A stretch of DNA of 64,000 bases, taken from positions 12,971,076 to 13,035,075 of the forward strand of contig OZ038320.1 in assembly GCA_964035795.1 (NCBI GenBank), read 5' to 3'. The position numbers and the translations under genes are program-made. Numbering within the stretch: position 1 is the stretch's first letter; each line of letters begins with the position of its first letter. The notes below the pieces were generated by a model, which did not search any database, was not told the origin of the DNA, and saw nothing but the letters and a program-made list of their open reading frames with translations. Below are positions 44,523-55,200 of the stretch, in pieces. Origin of the DNA: Pterobdella sp. o SKG-2022 (taxonomy: Eukaryota > Annelida > Clitellata > Hirudinida > Piscicolidae).

Positions 44523-45426
44523 ATGAAGACATCACTTATTATGGCTCTCTTCCTGCTTGGCTTGATCCTCACAGTGCAAGGTGAAACATTTTTAATATCA
44601 TTGCTGATGCCATCTGTATTCTCATTCGTAATTCTCTCCAAAAAAATTTTTTAAGGTTTTTTTCTCTAAATCAATTTTTTTTTGTTTTAAGCAAACACAA
44701 AGTGCTTATGAAATTAATCATTGTTATGATTTTGAATACAATTTTTTAAATATATTTGAAATCGGTACAGCCAAGAAAAGCAAATCACGTGAAAGTAGAA
44801 AGGATAGTTCAGAAAGCGTCAGCAGTGATAGTTCAAGTAGTAGTAGTAGTAGCGATAGTTCAAGCAGCAGTAGTAGTGGTGATAGTTCAAGCAGCAGTAG
44901 TAGTGGTGATAGTTCAAGCAGCAGTAGTAGTGGTGATAGTTCAAGCAGCAGTAGTAGTAGTGATAGTTCAAGCAGCAGTAAAGACATCGAAGATTTTGAA
45001 TCGAACGATAGTGAGTTTATTACAATTTTTGTTTCGTGAACTTGAAAAATAAGATATTGTGCTGTTATATGTTGTTTTATGCCTGATGAGACTGGACTAT
45101 GTTTTATATTATGAGTATTGTTTATATACACATTTTATAATGTCATCATCGATATTTTTTCACTAAATTATAAGAAAATTATTGTTAATAGTATTCAAAC
45201 TTTTGTTTTCATTCAAAAATTTCAAACATAATTAGTATTAAAAGATATTTGAAGATGTTTAAACATCTGTCAATTACACTCACAGGAAGGTAATAAGAGA
45301 TTCAAGTCGACTTTAATCTACCTTATGTTCAAAACTTATGAAGTTATTGCAATTCAAATAAATTGAAAACTATTTGTGTTTTTATATCAAACTTAAAATC
45401 CTTCAGACGCACCAAAGCCGTTCTAG
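44523..45426 (+). CDS. Secreted Ser/Asp-repeat acidic protein
   Basis: Three exons, 44523-44580, 44771-45010 and 45407-45426, join in phase to give 105 residues. Exon 1 encodes a textbook signal peptide (MKTSLIMALFLLGLILTVQ). Exon 2 starts with a short basic stretch (AKKSKSRESRKDSSES). It is then built from a 27-base unit, GAT AGT TCA AGC AGC AGT AGT AGT GGT, in five full copies and one partial copy (44827-44985), giving D-S(7)-G repeats, and ends KDIEDFESND. Exon 3 adds NAPKPF and a stop. The mature protein would be about 85 residues, more than half Ser, with S-x-D/E sites suited to secretory-pathway casein-type kinases. Known proteins of this composition include dentin phosphoprotein and poly-Ser tubeworm cements, but that is resemblance of composition only. 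Homology is not shown. Confidence 0.72.
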
Positions 45427-46282
45427 CACATATGGCTAACGTTGCTATATTTTTTACCCTAATTATTATTAGTAAAGAATTTAAATAAAATAAAAAAAAC
45501 AAGATTGAAACGAAAAATAAATTATAGATAATAATGATACCACTGAAATGAATGAAAATATAACAAATATCAAAAATATTAGATCACGCCAGGCCAGTTT
45601 GCTTCCACAAATAAACAAGAATATAGATATATTGGGAAAAACCTCTTCATCTAAAAAACTCCAACCTGCACTGCAAAATTCTTTTTTTAATATCACTTTC
45701 AATTGATAATGAAACAATAGATAGATAAAAATGAAATGAAAGTTGAACAAAGAATTAAAAACAGAATGCATTGGGAAGAAATAAATGAATGAAATAAAAT
45801 AATAAGAAGCAAAAATAATAAGTCAAAATATGAAAAACAGGAGAGTAAAAAGAATAAACATTGGATAAATTAATAAAAAAAAATGAAATAAACATAAGGA
45901 GAATATAAGGGGAGCAAAAAAAACTTTAATCAAATCAAATCCAATATAATGACCAAACACCATGGCAAACAAATTTCTTTAAATTAATTCAATTTTCACA
46001 GTTATTTTATATGTAAATAAAATATATTGTTTTATCGTTCATGTAGCATTCATTCTCCATCCTTTGTAACAACATAGTTGAAACACTCCAGTAGTAGTTA
46101 TCATTGATCAACGTTTTCGGTTTTTGTAGGATTCCAGGTTTTGCTTAAATTCTAAAATTAATTTGACTTAATTCCGGAACATTCCAGTAGCTTTTTTTTC
46201 TCTCTGGGAATAATTTTTGGAATACTTTGCTTAAAACATTATTATAACTGCTCATAAATTTTACTTTAAATACTAGATTTTA
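45427..46282. other. Intergenic AT-rich DNA
   Basis: No recognisable gene. The reverse-strand frame at 45481-45771 is hydrophobic, low-complexity and without motifs. Ends at the TA target site of the MITE at 46283. Confidence 0.45.
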
Positions 46283-46799
46283 CTAGAAACAAACACTATG
46301 GTTTATTGAAAAATTTACTACACGATGATTTTTGTAAGAATATCTTACATTATCAAGTGTTAAAACAGTTGAAATTTATGGTCGTTATATACTGGAGAGA
46401 GCTCTCACAAACTGCAGGAAAAAGAGGATACTTGAAAAATATCACAAAGACAGCGACCAATGTTGACAAATTAGACATTAAGTCACTGTCGTTATTTCGC
46501 TTCAGTATCCCTTAAGCTCAAAAAACAGTAATTTTTCCTTTTTATCAGTAATGTCAAAACAATTTAATTTTACATAGTTATCTTGACAGATTTACTCATA
46601 ATTATCTCCTTCAAAGTGCCTTGGAATTATCTTTATACTCAAGTCTATGTTTTATTCTCGGTAATAAGGCAATAGCTTCAATCATTCTTCTATATAAATA
46701 CTATGAATTTCAACCATTTTGACATTTGATATAGTGAGATATTCTTAAGAAAAGCTTCGTGTAATAAGTTTCTCAATAAGCCATAGTGTTTGTTTCTAG
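46283..46799. mobile_element. 517-base MITE with TIRs and TA duplication
   Basis: Terminal inverted repeats of about 65 bases begin CTAGAAACAAACACTATGG on the left, matched on the right by CCATAGTGTTTGTTTCTAG. They are flanked by TA on both sides (46281-46282 and 46800-46801), which fits Tc1/mariner-type insertion. No transposase remains inside. The arms contain the same ACGAAGCTTTTCGTAA-like core as the short foldback elements. Confidence 0.8.
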
Positions 46800-46909
46800 T
46801 ATATTAATTTCCGGCTATTTTACATGAATAAGTTACTAGATTATTTCTGTTATTGCTTACGCTTAGTATGTCAGATGTTACATCTGAGAAATTATTGTAT
46901 ATACTTTTA

Positions 46910-47360
46910 TTAAGTCTCCTCTAATACGCCTCTCCGCCAAGGTTGTTAATCTTGATACTTCAGTCGTTCACTATTTGTTAATGATTTTATCTCTGCTATT
47001 AGTTGCAAAATTTCGCTGCACATTTTCTATTTTTATTATCGTACCCCCGTTACCATGAATGGCTGGAGAATTCCAGATTTGTAGGCAATATTCTAGATGA
47101 AGCCTTATTAATGTTTTATAGATTGCCAACATTGTAGTTTTTTCTCTAGTAAGTAGATTGCCAACATTTTATTTTCTCTGGTAAGTAGATTTTTGGTAAC
47201 CCATCCTATAATTTTTTTAGATTTAGATATAGAATAGTCTATGTTATTTTTCTAGTTTAAATTATTGTTAGTGAAAAATCTTACGTCTGATTTTTCATTG
47301 CTATCATTCATGTTATAGTGATTCAATGTATGGTTGTTGTTATAAGGGTTATTATTGTAA
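46910..47360 (-). mobile_element. Jockey/CR1-like LINE 3' fragment
   Basis: The reverse strand, with several frame breaks, encodes the conserved end of a non-LTR reverse transcriptase: ISKSKKIIGWVTKNLLTRE, MLAIY, then NIAYKSGILQPF-like sequence (LEYC-W-P region), KIENVQR-like, SERLKYQD and a RRGVLEET-like ending. The N-terminal two thirds are absent. Confidence 0.65.
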
Positions 47361-49450
47361 TAAACGCCAAACTGGGGCGTTTACGAATGGTAGGACGCAA
47401 AAAACGACCACATCTCTTGACCTTATGAGCTTAACAATGACAGAATTCGAAATGAAAAAAAAATAAGCTGGTGTATGATATAAGTATATTTGGAAATGTT
47501 AAACTTTTAACGAAAAGAGAACTTTTAGTGCTCAAAACATTTTTCCATTTTATTTTGACTCGAAAAAAATCATTGTTTTCTTCACGTATGTCATTTTTTA
47601 ACTGTCGTTTTTATAAGTTTTGTAATTTGTTATACATGGTTAATTTTCCTAATTTTTAAAATAATGTTGTCATTTCATATTGATTTATCATTTGTACTTA
47701 CTTTCATTTTTATTAGTTAGCAACATTTGGTTAATATATTCCTCGAAAATAAAAATTTTTTGCTCGTTTTTTAGATAAATTTTTTAATTTTTTGAAGCCA
47801 TTTTATGTCTTTTTCAATTCAAGTATTTCCTGATTTTTATACTTTTCAAAGAGGTTAATTTCATATAGTTCGACACAAAATCCTATTGTTATTGAGGATA
47901 AAGCTTCAGCAGAACTTTTCATAGGTAGGAAATTGCAAACACGTTCAATGATCTCCACAAAATGTTTGGAATGCTATAATATCAAGTGATTATTTTTAAT
48001 CACCTGAATATGATATCCTAGCTAACCGAGAAGCTTAGTATTTTTTATTTAATAAAAATTTTTGATGCAATTTACTTTAATTCAGACTAGTTTATACTTT
48101 GACAAAATATATGTAAGTCACGCATATCAACTTTGTCAAAGACCATCAATTAACATCAAACTTACCAGCATCAGACTGTATATAAAAGATAGTGATAAGT
48201 TCAAAAGAAATGGAATATGTCGCCAAAGAAGATTGCCAAGAAGACTCACATTTAAACCTGCCTAGAAATATTATAAATCAAAATGAGAGGACAGATGTTG
48301 TAAATTTTTTGTTAAGAATGCATGTTGGAGTTGTAGGTAGTTGTCCATTAAGTATTAACATGTTTAGTGAACTTGGAAATGCTGTAAGCGCGCATGCAAG
48401 TGACCGTGAATCTACGAATACTAAGTAAATGAGTATTGAATTTGCCACGCGTTAAAATTTGGGGTTGATTTTTCATTCTAGTTATGACTTTATAGTTAAT
48501 TATTGTGTTCAAAAATAATGAAATTAATAAGCTATTTTTGCACTTTTTTAAAATTACGAATTTTTAGAAATATTTTTACTACTTTGCTTTTTGAAAGTTG
48601 ACGGATAGAATTCATGTTCTTAATACATAATCAAATCAGATCAATGACGAGTATGATTATAGTGGCATCAACTTCAGGAGTTTCTAGACCATTGAGTATT
48701 ATGAACTTTGAATGCATTTTAATGCAATCCAAGTTTTCTTAGATATAACAACTTAAAAGAAAATTATGCAAGTATAACTAAATAAAAAAAACAGTTAACT
48801 AAGATTATATGAAAAAAAAGGTCTGCTAATTGAAACAAAAGCAACCATAATAATACTTATATAAATGAAATTTAGAAAACTGAGTTGATTTTATGAATGT
48901 ATAAAAATATTCAAATCTGTGATAATGAACAAAAAAAATATATAGATAAAACTTCAAATAAAATATTTGGAGCAATCAAATGTTAATTTTAGATAGAATT
49001 TGAACAACTTCATTGTCTTCATCTTTTTTCTTCAATGGGACTTCAACATTATCACAATTGAAACCAGAAATTGCTTATCTTTTTCTTCATTGTTACATTC
49101 TTTGATATTAATTAAATGATGATATTATTTTTCATCTTTTATAGAATTTTCATCCAAGTAATGCCAGCCTTTATTACCCCCAAAAAATCATGAAGTGTTT
49201 ATCTTTGTAATTTTTGTTGTTGCATAAGATGAAATTGTTGATGTTCACAAATTATCTTCTTTTTATGTAAGGCAAAAAACCGAAATCATCCCAAAAGAAG
49301 TAGTTCTTGTATGTTATTGTACTAAGTTATCGAATTTTGAAATAAAATTGCGAAATTAGTTTGAATAATTATATTTTGACATTTCAAACTGAATTATGTA
49401 GTTTTTAAGTATAAAAATCGACTATTCGAGTCGCCATTATAACTTCAACA
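47361..49450. other. Intergenic DNA with a possible Ty3/gypsy trace
   Basis: Around 47895-47990 the plus strand reads EDKASAELFIGRKLQTRSMI, similar to the SPAELLFGRKLRT block at the end of Ty3/gypsy integrases; too short to be sure. The frame at 48192-48428 has no motif I recognise. The rest is AT-rich with no features seen. Confidence 0.35.
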
Positions 49451-49454
49451 GGCC

Positions 49455-49620
49455 ACCTTTATAAAGCGCTTTTCCTTCTAGATTGAAGCGCTTGCTACAA
49501 ATTTAATGTAGCGAAAACACACTGTGGAACAGGTGCTAATTGTCGGCCCATGTGGGATTGAACCCAGTAACTTTTAGATAATTAGTCTAATGCTCAACCA
49601 TTGAGCTATAGGGGCCGACA
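49455..49620 (-). mobile_element. tRNA-Ile-derived SINE, most complete copy
   Basis: Reverse strand: GGCCCCTATAGCTCAATGG (A box), arm TTAGA-CTAATTA-TCTAA whose loop gives anticodon AAT (Ile), B box GGGTTCAATCC, 3' acceptor side ATGGGCC. The body is CACCTGTTCCACAG..TTTTCGCTACATTAAATTTG..AAGCGCTTTATAAAGG. A tRNA gene is excluded because of the missing base pairs and the shared non-tRNA body in the other copies. Confidence 0.88.
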
Positions 49621-49627
49621 TAATCTA

Positions 49628-49766
49628 GTAAGATCAACAAACACAGAGTATTTATTACAACGAAAACACGAAGCTTTTCGTAAGACTAGCTTACATCATC
49701 ATTTGATAATTTAAGCTAGTTTTCGTGTCTTCGTTTAAGTAAATACTTTGTGTTTGTTGACCTTAC
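49628..49766. repeat. 139-base foldback element with TA flanks
   Basis: Left arm GTAAGATCAACAAACACAGAG..CGAAAACACGAAGCTTTTCG, right arm the reverse complement of ..TTTTCGTGTCTTCG..TTTGTGTTTGTTGACCTTAC. TA on both sides (49626-49627, 49767-49768). It starts eight bases from the SINE at 49455-49620. Confidence 0.82.
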
Positions 49767-50029
49767 TATTTGATTCAGGCTATTATACTTCATTCTTCAT
49801 TAAAACATATTCAATATGTCAGTTCCAGAGTATTTAATGAAATTCTGTTGCCAATAAATTTCTTAACGAGTTTAAAATTCTTCATAATCGAACCAAATAA
49901 ATAAAACCGTGGCAAGATTCAACAATTTTCAAAACCTATTATACAGTTTTTATCATACTTTTGATGTATGTCTTTACTCCCATTGAATAATATTATGTGA
50001 AATACTTATATAACGCCTCTCACGCATCT

Positions 50030-51730
50030 TTTAGAGGCGCTCTGTTATGAACTGCTTAAAAAAAATGTTTTTAAGTTTTTAAGGAAAAAAGGATAGGAAG
50101 AAGAGAGTTCTAGAAAAATGAACCAGAAAAAAAAATCAGTTTTAGCGCAAGAATGAGAGAGCGAGATAATGAAGAGCTGAGAGTGAGTAGCGGACCGTGG
50201 GCCAGCACGCTTAGGAGGTAGTAAGAGATTTGAAAGATAGGAAGAAGAAGTAGAATGAAAGATTTTATGCATGAGAAAATAGATTTTGAAGGAAGAGCGA
50301 AAGTGAAAAGGTAGCCAGTGAAAATCGTCAAAAGAAAATTTAGGAGTATGAGTAATTAGGCGTGCAGCAGAGTTAAAAGCTTCAGTAAAAGAGTAGAAGG
50401 TAGATTTAGAAAAATTATAGTACAAAGAGTTGCAGTAATCAAGTCTGAAGAAAACAAAAGAGCAGAAAAAAATCTTAAGAGAGGCACCATCGAGATAAGA
50501 AGAACTCTTTCTGATGCGACGTAGGTAATAAAAACAAGAAGCAACAGTGAGAATTTGAGGCTTAAAAGAAAGAGAAGAATCAAGAAGAAAGCCAAGACTA
50601 AGAATAGTGGAAGAGGGGTAAATAGTGAAGTCAGAGATCATAATGGGAGGGAGAGATTTGGACATAGAAAGATAGATAAAGTTAAATTTAGAAGGATTTA
50701 GTTTGAGGGGCATGTAGTTACTCCAGGAAGGATAGAACTAAGACAAAGGCTAAACCTTTCAAGAGTAGAAGAAAGGGAAGAAAGAGGAAAAAAAGAGAAG
50801 ATCTAGGTGTCATCAGCGAAAAGCTGACTTTGAAAAGGGAAAGATTTGATAAGACAAGGGAGATGACAGATATAGAGAATAAAAAGAAGAAGTCCGAGAA
50901 CAGATTTCTGTGGAACACCAAAAGGAACAAAGAGAGGAGAAAAAGAAGAGTTAATAGAAACAGTGGAAGAACGGTTAGAAAGATAGGAAGTAAGCCAAGA
51001 AAGTGAGAAGTCAGAAATATCAAAAAAAGAGTTGAGATGCTGAAGTAAAGAGAGTGGTCAAAAGTATCAAAAGCAGAAGAGAAGTCAAGAGAAAGGAGAA
51101 GAGAAAGCTTGCTAAAGTCGGAAGCTAGGAGAGCATCATAAGAGACTTTTAGAAGGCAGGTTTCAGTAGTGGGAGGATCTAAAGCCAGATAGGGTAGGGA
51201 GGGGAAAAAATTGTTAGAAAGAAGAAAGTTTGAAAGTTGGAAGGAAATATCTTTTTCAAGATTTTTGGGGAGAAAAGAAAAGTTAGAAACGGGACGATAG
51301 TTGGAAATCATAGAAGAATCAAGAGAAGGTTTTTTCAGTATTGGAGTAACAATAGATGATTTAAGAGATGGGAAATTTAGAAGTAGCTAGAGAAAGGTTT
51401 ATAAGATTGAGAATAATGGGATAAAAGAAGGAGGAAAGATCATTAAGAACTTTGGGAAGAATTAGGTCGAGGGAGCAGGAAGATGAAAATATAGATTTGA
51501 TGATGGTGATGAGGTCTGTGAAGGTGATGGGTGAAAAGTGAGAAAGAGAGACAGAAGCAGGAAAAGACCCTGGAGGAGTGTGAAAGGATGAGTTCTAATG
51601 AAAGGAATCTTGTTGTGGAAATCTTTATGAAATTCTTAAGAAGAAAAAGGAGGAGGAGGGGATTGTTTGGAATATATATATATGTTTCATATATCCCTAT
51701 ATGAAAGTAAATTTTAAGGATGATAGGCAC
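50030..51730 (-). mobile_element. Decayed L2/CR1-like LINE, purine-skewed
   Basis: Reverse-strand relatives of the 5155-7530 element: 50718-51311 holds ISNYRPVSNFSFLPKNLEKD and LSLDFSSAFDTFDH; 50045-50713 holds the RT C-terminus with [24 protein letters not shown] and a LPFHFRSSFKIYFL block. At the 3' end the same TTTTAGAGGCGCTC box is present (50029-50042). The catalytic xADD region near 50800 is disrupted. The plus strand is strikingly rich in A and G over the whole 1.5 kb. Confidence 0.75.
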
Positions 51731-52294
51731 TATCTCATATTAAGTTTTATTTTCAATCCTTTCACGATTTCTCCGTATGTCATTGGTTACAGGGATTCGG
51801 AGTCATTTTTGTTGTTGTAAATTTAAAATTTTCATGACTTTGAGGCGTTGCGGATAACTTTTCATTAGCATATACTGAACTTGCACATATATGTAGAGCC
51901 AATAGGCTCAGAAAAAGACTGTAGACTCTATCGTGTCAAAAGTTTGCTTTATATTTTAACACTTAAATAATTGTCTGAACTAATTTAGAATCCCATTTAT
52001 TCACTCATTAGTTACAGGCCGTATCACATATGTCATACTTCCACAGATTCAGTTTACTTATTATTTGTGAATTTTTTAATACTAAAGTTTTGCGATTATT
52101 GGGAATTTTGGTGTTTTGATACACAGACTTGTAATATTATAAAACTGACTCGTTTGATGAGTTGTTTCCAGAAATACATTTGAATAATAATAGTGAAATT
52201 GAAAAGATTTCGATTTATATAAAATTTTATTTAACATCAAATTACTCAATCATAGAATTCCTAAATATCAAATAAATTTCCAAGTGCTTCAGCT
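51731..52294. other. Intergenic DNA, eIF3M 3' flank
   Basis: AT-rich sequence between the LINE and the eIF3M stop codon. Contains the presumed eIF3M 3' UTR on the reverse strand. No other feature seen. Confidence 0.45.
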
Positions 52295-55200
52295 TCACAT
52301 AGCAGTAGCAGTCATAACATTTGTGAGGGTGTTGGTCATCAGTTCCAGATTGCTTCTCCAGCCTTGCAACTGACGCAGCAGTTTGGTCCACTGTTGGTTG
52401 TTGAAGATCCTGCTCATGCTGCTATGCACCAACACCTTTGTGTCATCAATCATTTACATCAGGGTGGGAACCAGTATATATAGATATGTATATTTAAACT
52501 TTGTTTGAAAACATGAAGGAAAAGATAATTATTATAGGGGTTTTCGATCACTTAAATTTTTGCAATCACTTTTTAAATATTCTCGATAAATTGGAAAAAA
52601 AATATTTTTAATAAAAAAAAAACTCGGAAAATAATTTTAAGAACCTTAAAAAATTTCAAAACTTTTTTTAGTTGTCTTCATAATCTTAAAATCTTGGTCA
52701 TATTTTACTCTCTTCTCTTGTATTTCCAAAGTTCCTTTTCTTTCAAACCATTGTCAGGTTCCTATAGTATAGTGGTACTTTCAAAATGCCCGGTTGATTG
52801 TGCTGAAAGAAACTTCAATAATATGTTAATTTTGAACCCATTCTTTACGTTTCTTCAAAGTTTTCGTGCAGTTAGTATCAACGTGCCGCAAAAGTGACTT
52901 CTTTACTTTTGGAAGTTTTGATTTTTTATCACCTCCCATTTGAGCCTTCGTAGTTTTACCGGTTTTAAAAAAAACTTTTTATAATACTGTTAACAGTGTG
53001 ATATTTTATCGACACATGGAACTAATTTCTTTTATAGAATTGCCATCGAGCGAGTTCGAAATTATTCTCTCCCTATCATCATCAGAAACTTTTTGATTCA
53101 TTCTCAAGCATGACAAAACTTTAAACTTCGAGCACACGATATCTACAACTACTAGCCTGAAAAGCGAAACAGAATGAAAGTGCGAATTAAAGCTAAAATA
53201 TATGTTCGAAAAAACATATATAAGATGAAAATTTAAAGTTATTTTTTATATATGAAAAGTTTATAAATTTTTCTAAATTAAAAAAAAAACTTTAATTTTT
53301 GAATTATTTTCGAATTTTTGAAAAATATTTATTGAGTTTTTTATTAAAATTTTTTTTAATAGTTTGTTAAAAATATATTATCCTAAAAAAACTAGAACTA
53401 AAAAATTATTGCATTAGTTTTTTCCTAGATTTAAGTAAAGCATTTGACAGTATAAACCACAGCTTATTATTATCTAAGTTATACACCCTAAACTTTTCAA
53501 ATTTATCTATACATTGGATAAAATCATTTATTACAAATAGGCAACAAGTAGTAGATCTTAATGGATACCAATCCAATCCCAAAATGATTAATATGGGTGT
53601 TCCTCATGGATCTATTCTTGGACCTATACTATTTATTATATTCATGAATGATTTTCAAATAATAAAAAATATGACAATAATGTATGCTTATGATATAATT
53701 ATTTCATTTTCTATAAATATAAAAATTCATATAACATGATAGAATATATAAACACAGAATTTAACAAAATTTATAATTGGTTTTCAAAAAACGAACTTAT
53801 AATAATAACATCCGAAACTTATTTTAGAATTTTCAAAAATATAAACATAAATATTGATATAAAAAGTTATAAATTTTTTTTTGAATGACATTCAAATGTA
53901 TACAAAGAAAAAATTGAATATTTAGGAATAATATTCGATAAAAATCTAAATTTCAAGTGCCATATAAACTATCTCATTTCAAAGTTTTTCAGTGTTAAAA
54001 GTAAATAACCTTCTTGGAAAAGACATATAAACTCAATATTCATACATTATTAAAATATTATAATACCTTATTTTATTCTCAGATAAATTATTTTAATAGT
54101 GTATGGACTAATAACTATAAATCTAATATTAAAAAAGTTCAAACTATCCAGAACTTATCAATTAGGACAATATATAATTACCCGTATGATAAACATATTA
54201 ACTATAATAAGCTAAAATTGTTAGATATAAAAAAATAAACATACTACATATCCTAATTTAATGTATAAATGCAAAAATAACTTATTTTCATCATCTTTTA
54301 ATAACCTAATAAAGAACAAAACCTATAGTTATGACACTAGAAATAATAATAGCTTTATTATTGATAACTCTAAAAAAAATAAAAATTACTATGCTTAATT
54401 ACACAAGGATCCAAAAACTTGAATAAATTACCACTTAAGATACAAAATTCTAAATCATTTAGCATCTTCAAAAAATTAAAAATCCTCTTTTGATATAACA
54501 TATTGAATTTCCCTTTTCTTAATGTAACTATAGATACCCTGGAAAGGATAATTACTTGAGTTCTAGTTTCCTTATAACCTATAAATATTTTACTATATCT
54601 TCCATTTTCTCTATATTCAAGTATTTATTATTTTAAGAGTTATGAGCTCTCACATGCAATTTTCCGCTTTCCTTTGCTTATTTATTGAATTATTTATCTC
54701 GTAACATATAAATTTCACTCATTTATTATATTTTTTTTCAATTATTATTACTGCTAGTTCCTGTTTTTGTTTTTCAATTAAAGACATGACTCTTGAAAAA
54801 AATTTGAAAATATTTAAAGTGATTGCAAAAATTTTAAGCGATCGAAAAACCCTATATTCTAAAAAAACTTTTCTAACCATTTGAAAAGCATTAGAAATCA
54901 TTTTTTAACTTTAAATCTAAATGTTAGCAATACAAAAAAATTAAATTTTGATGAGAAAAACATAAACGAGAAAAACCTTGCGTTTTGTTTGTTCAATACG
55001 TATTTGTGCCACTTTGCTCTTGAGAACTGAGGGTTTTAAATATTAATTTACATAAAACGTTTATACCACCGCAAAGCAAAATCTCAATCATTCCACTTTT
55101 GGAGATGTTTATAATCAACTCTTACAATCAGTGGATATGTTTTAAGCTGGAGTCTACAAAAATGATCAAACATTTTTTAAACAGATTCAGGGGATCTGTC

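Noticed and set aside
44724..45131. Leu-rich reverse-strand ORF opposite the Ser/Asp gene
   Set aside because: It is the shadow of the 27-base coding repeat; the plus strand has signal peptide, phased introns and a TATA box, the minus strand none.
50045..51730. Membrane protein genes (Leu/Phe-rich reverse ORFs)
   Set aside because: The frames contain LINE RT motifs in order; hydrophobicity comes from pyrimidine-rich decay.
52755..52825. tRNA-Asp-like string TATAGTATAGTGG
   Set aside because: No matching T arm or acceptor stem; the segment is explained by reverse-strand mariner transposase coding sequence.
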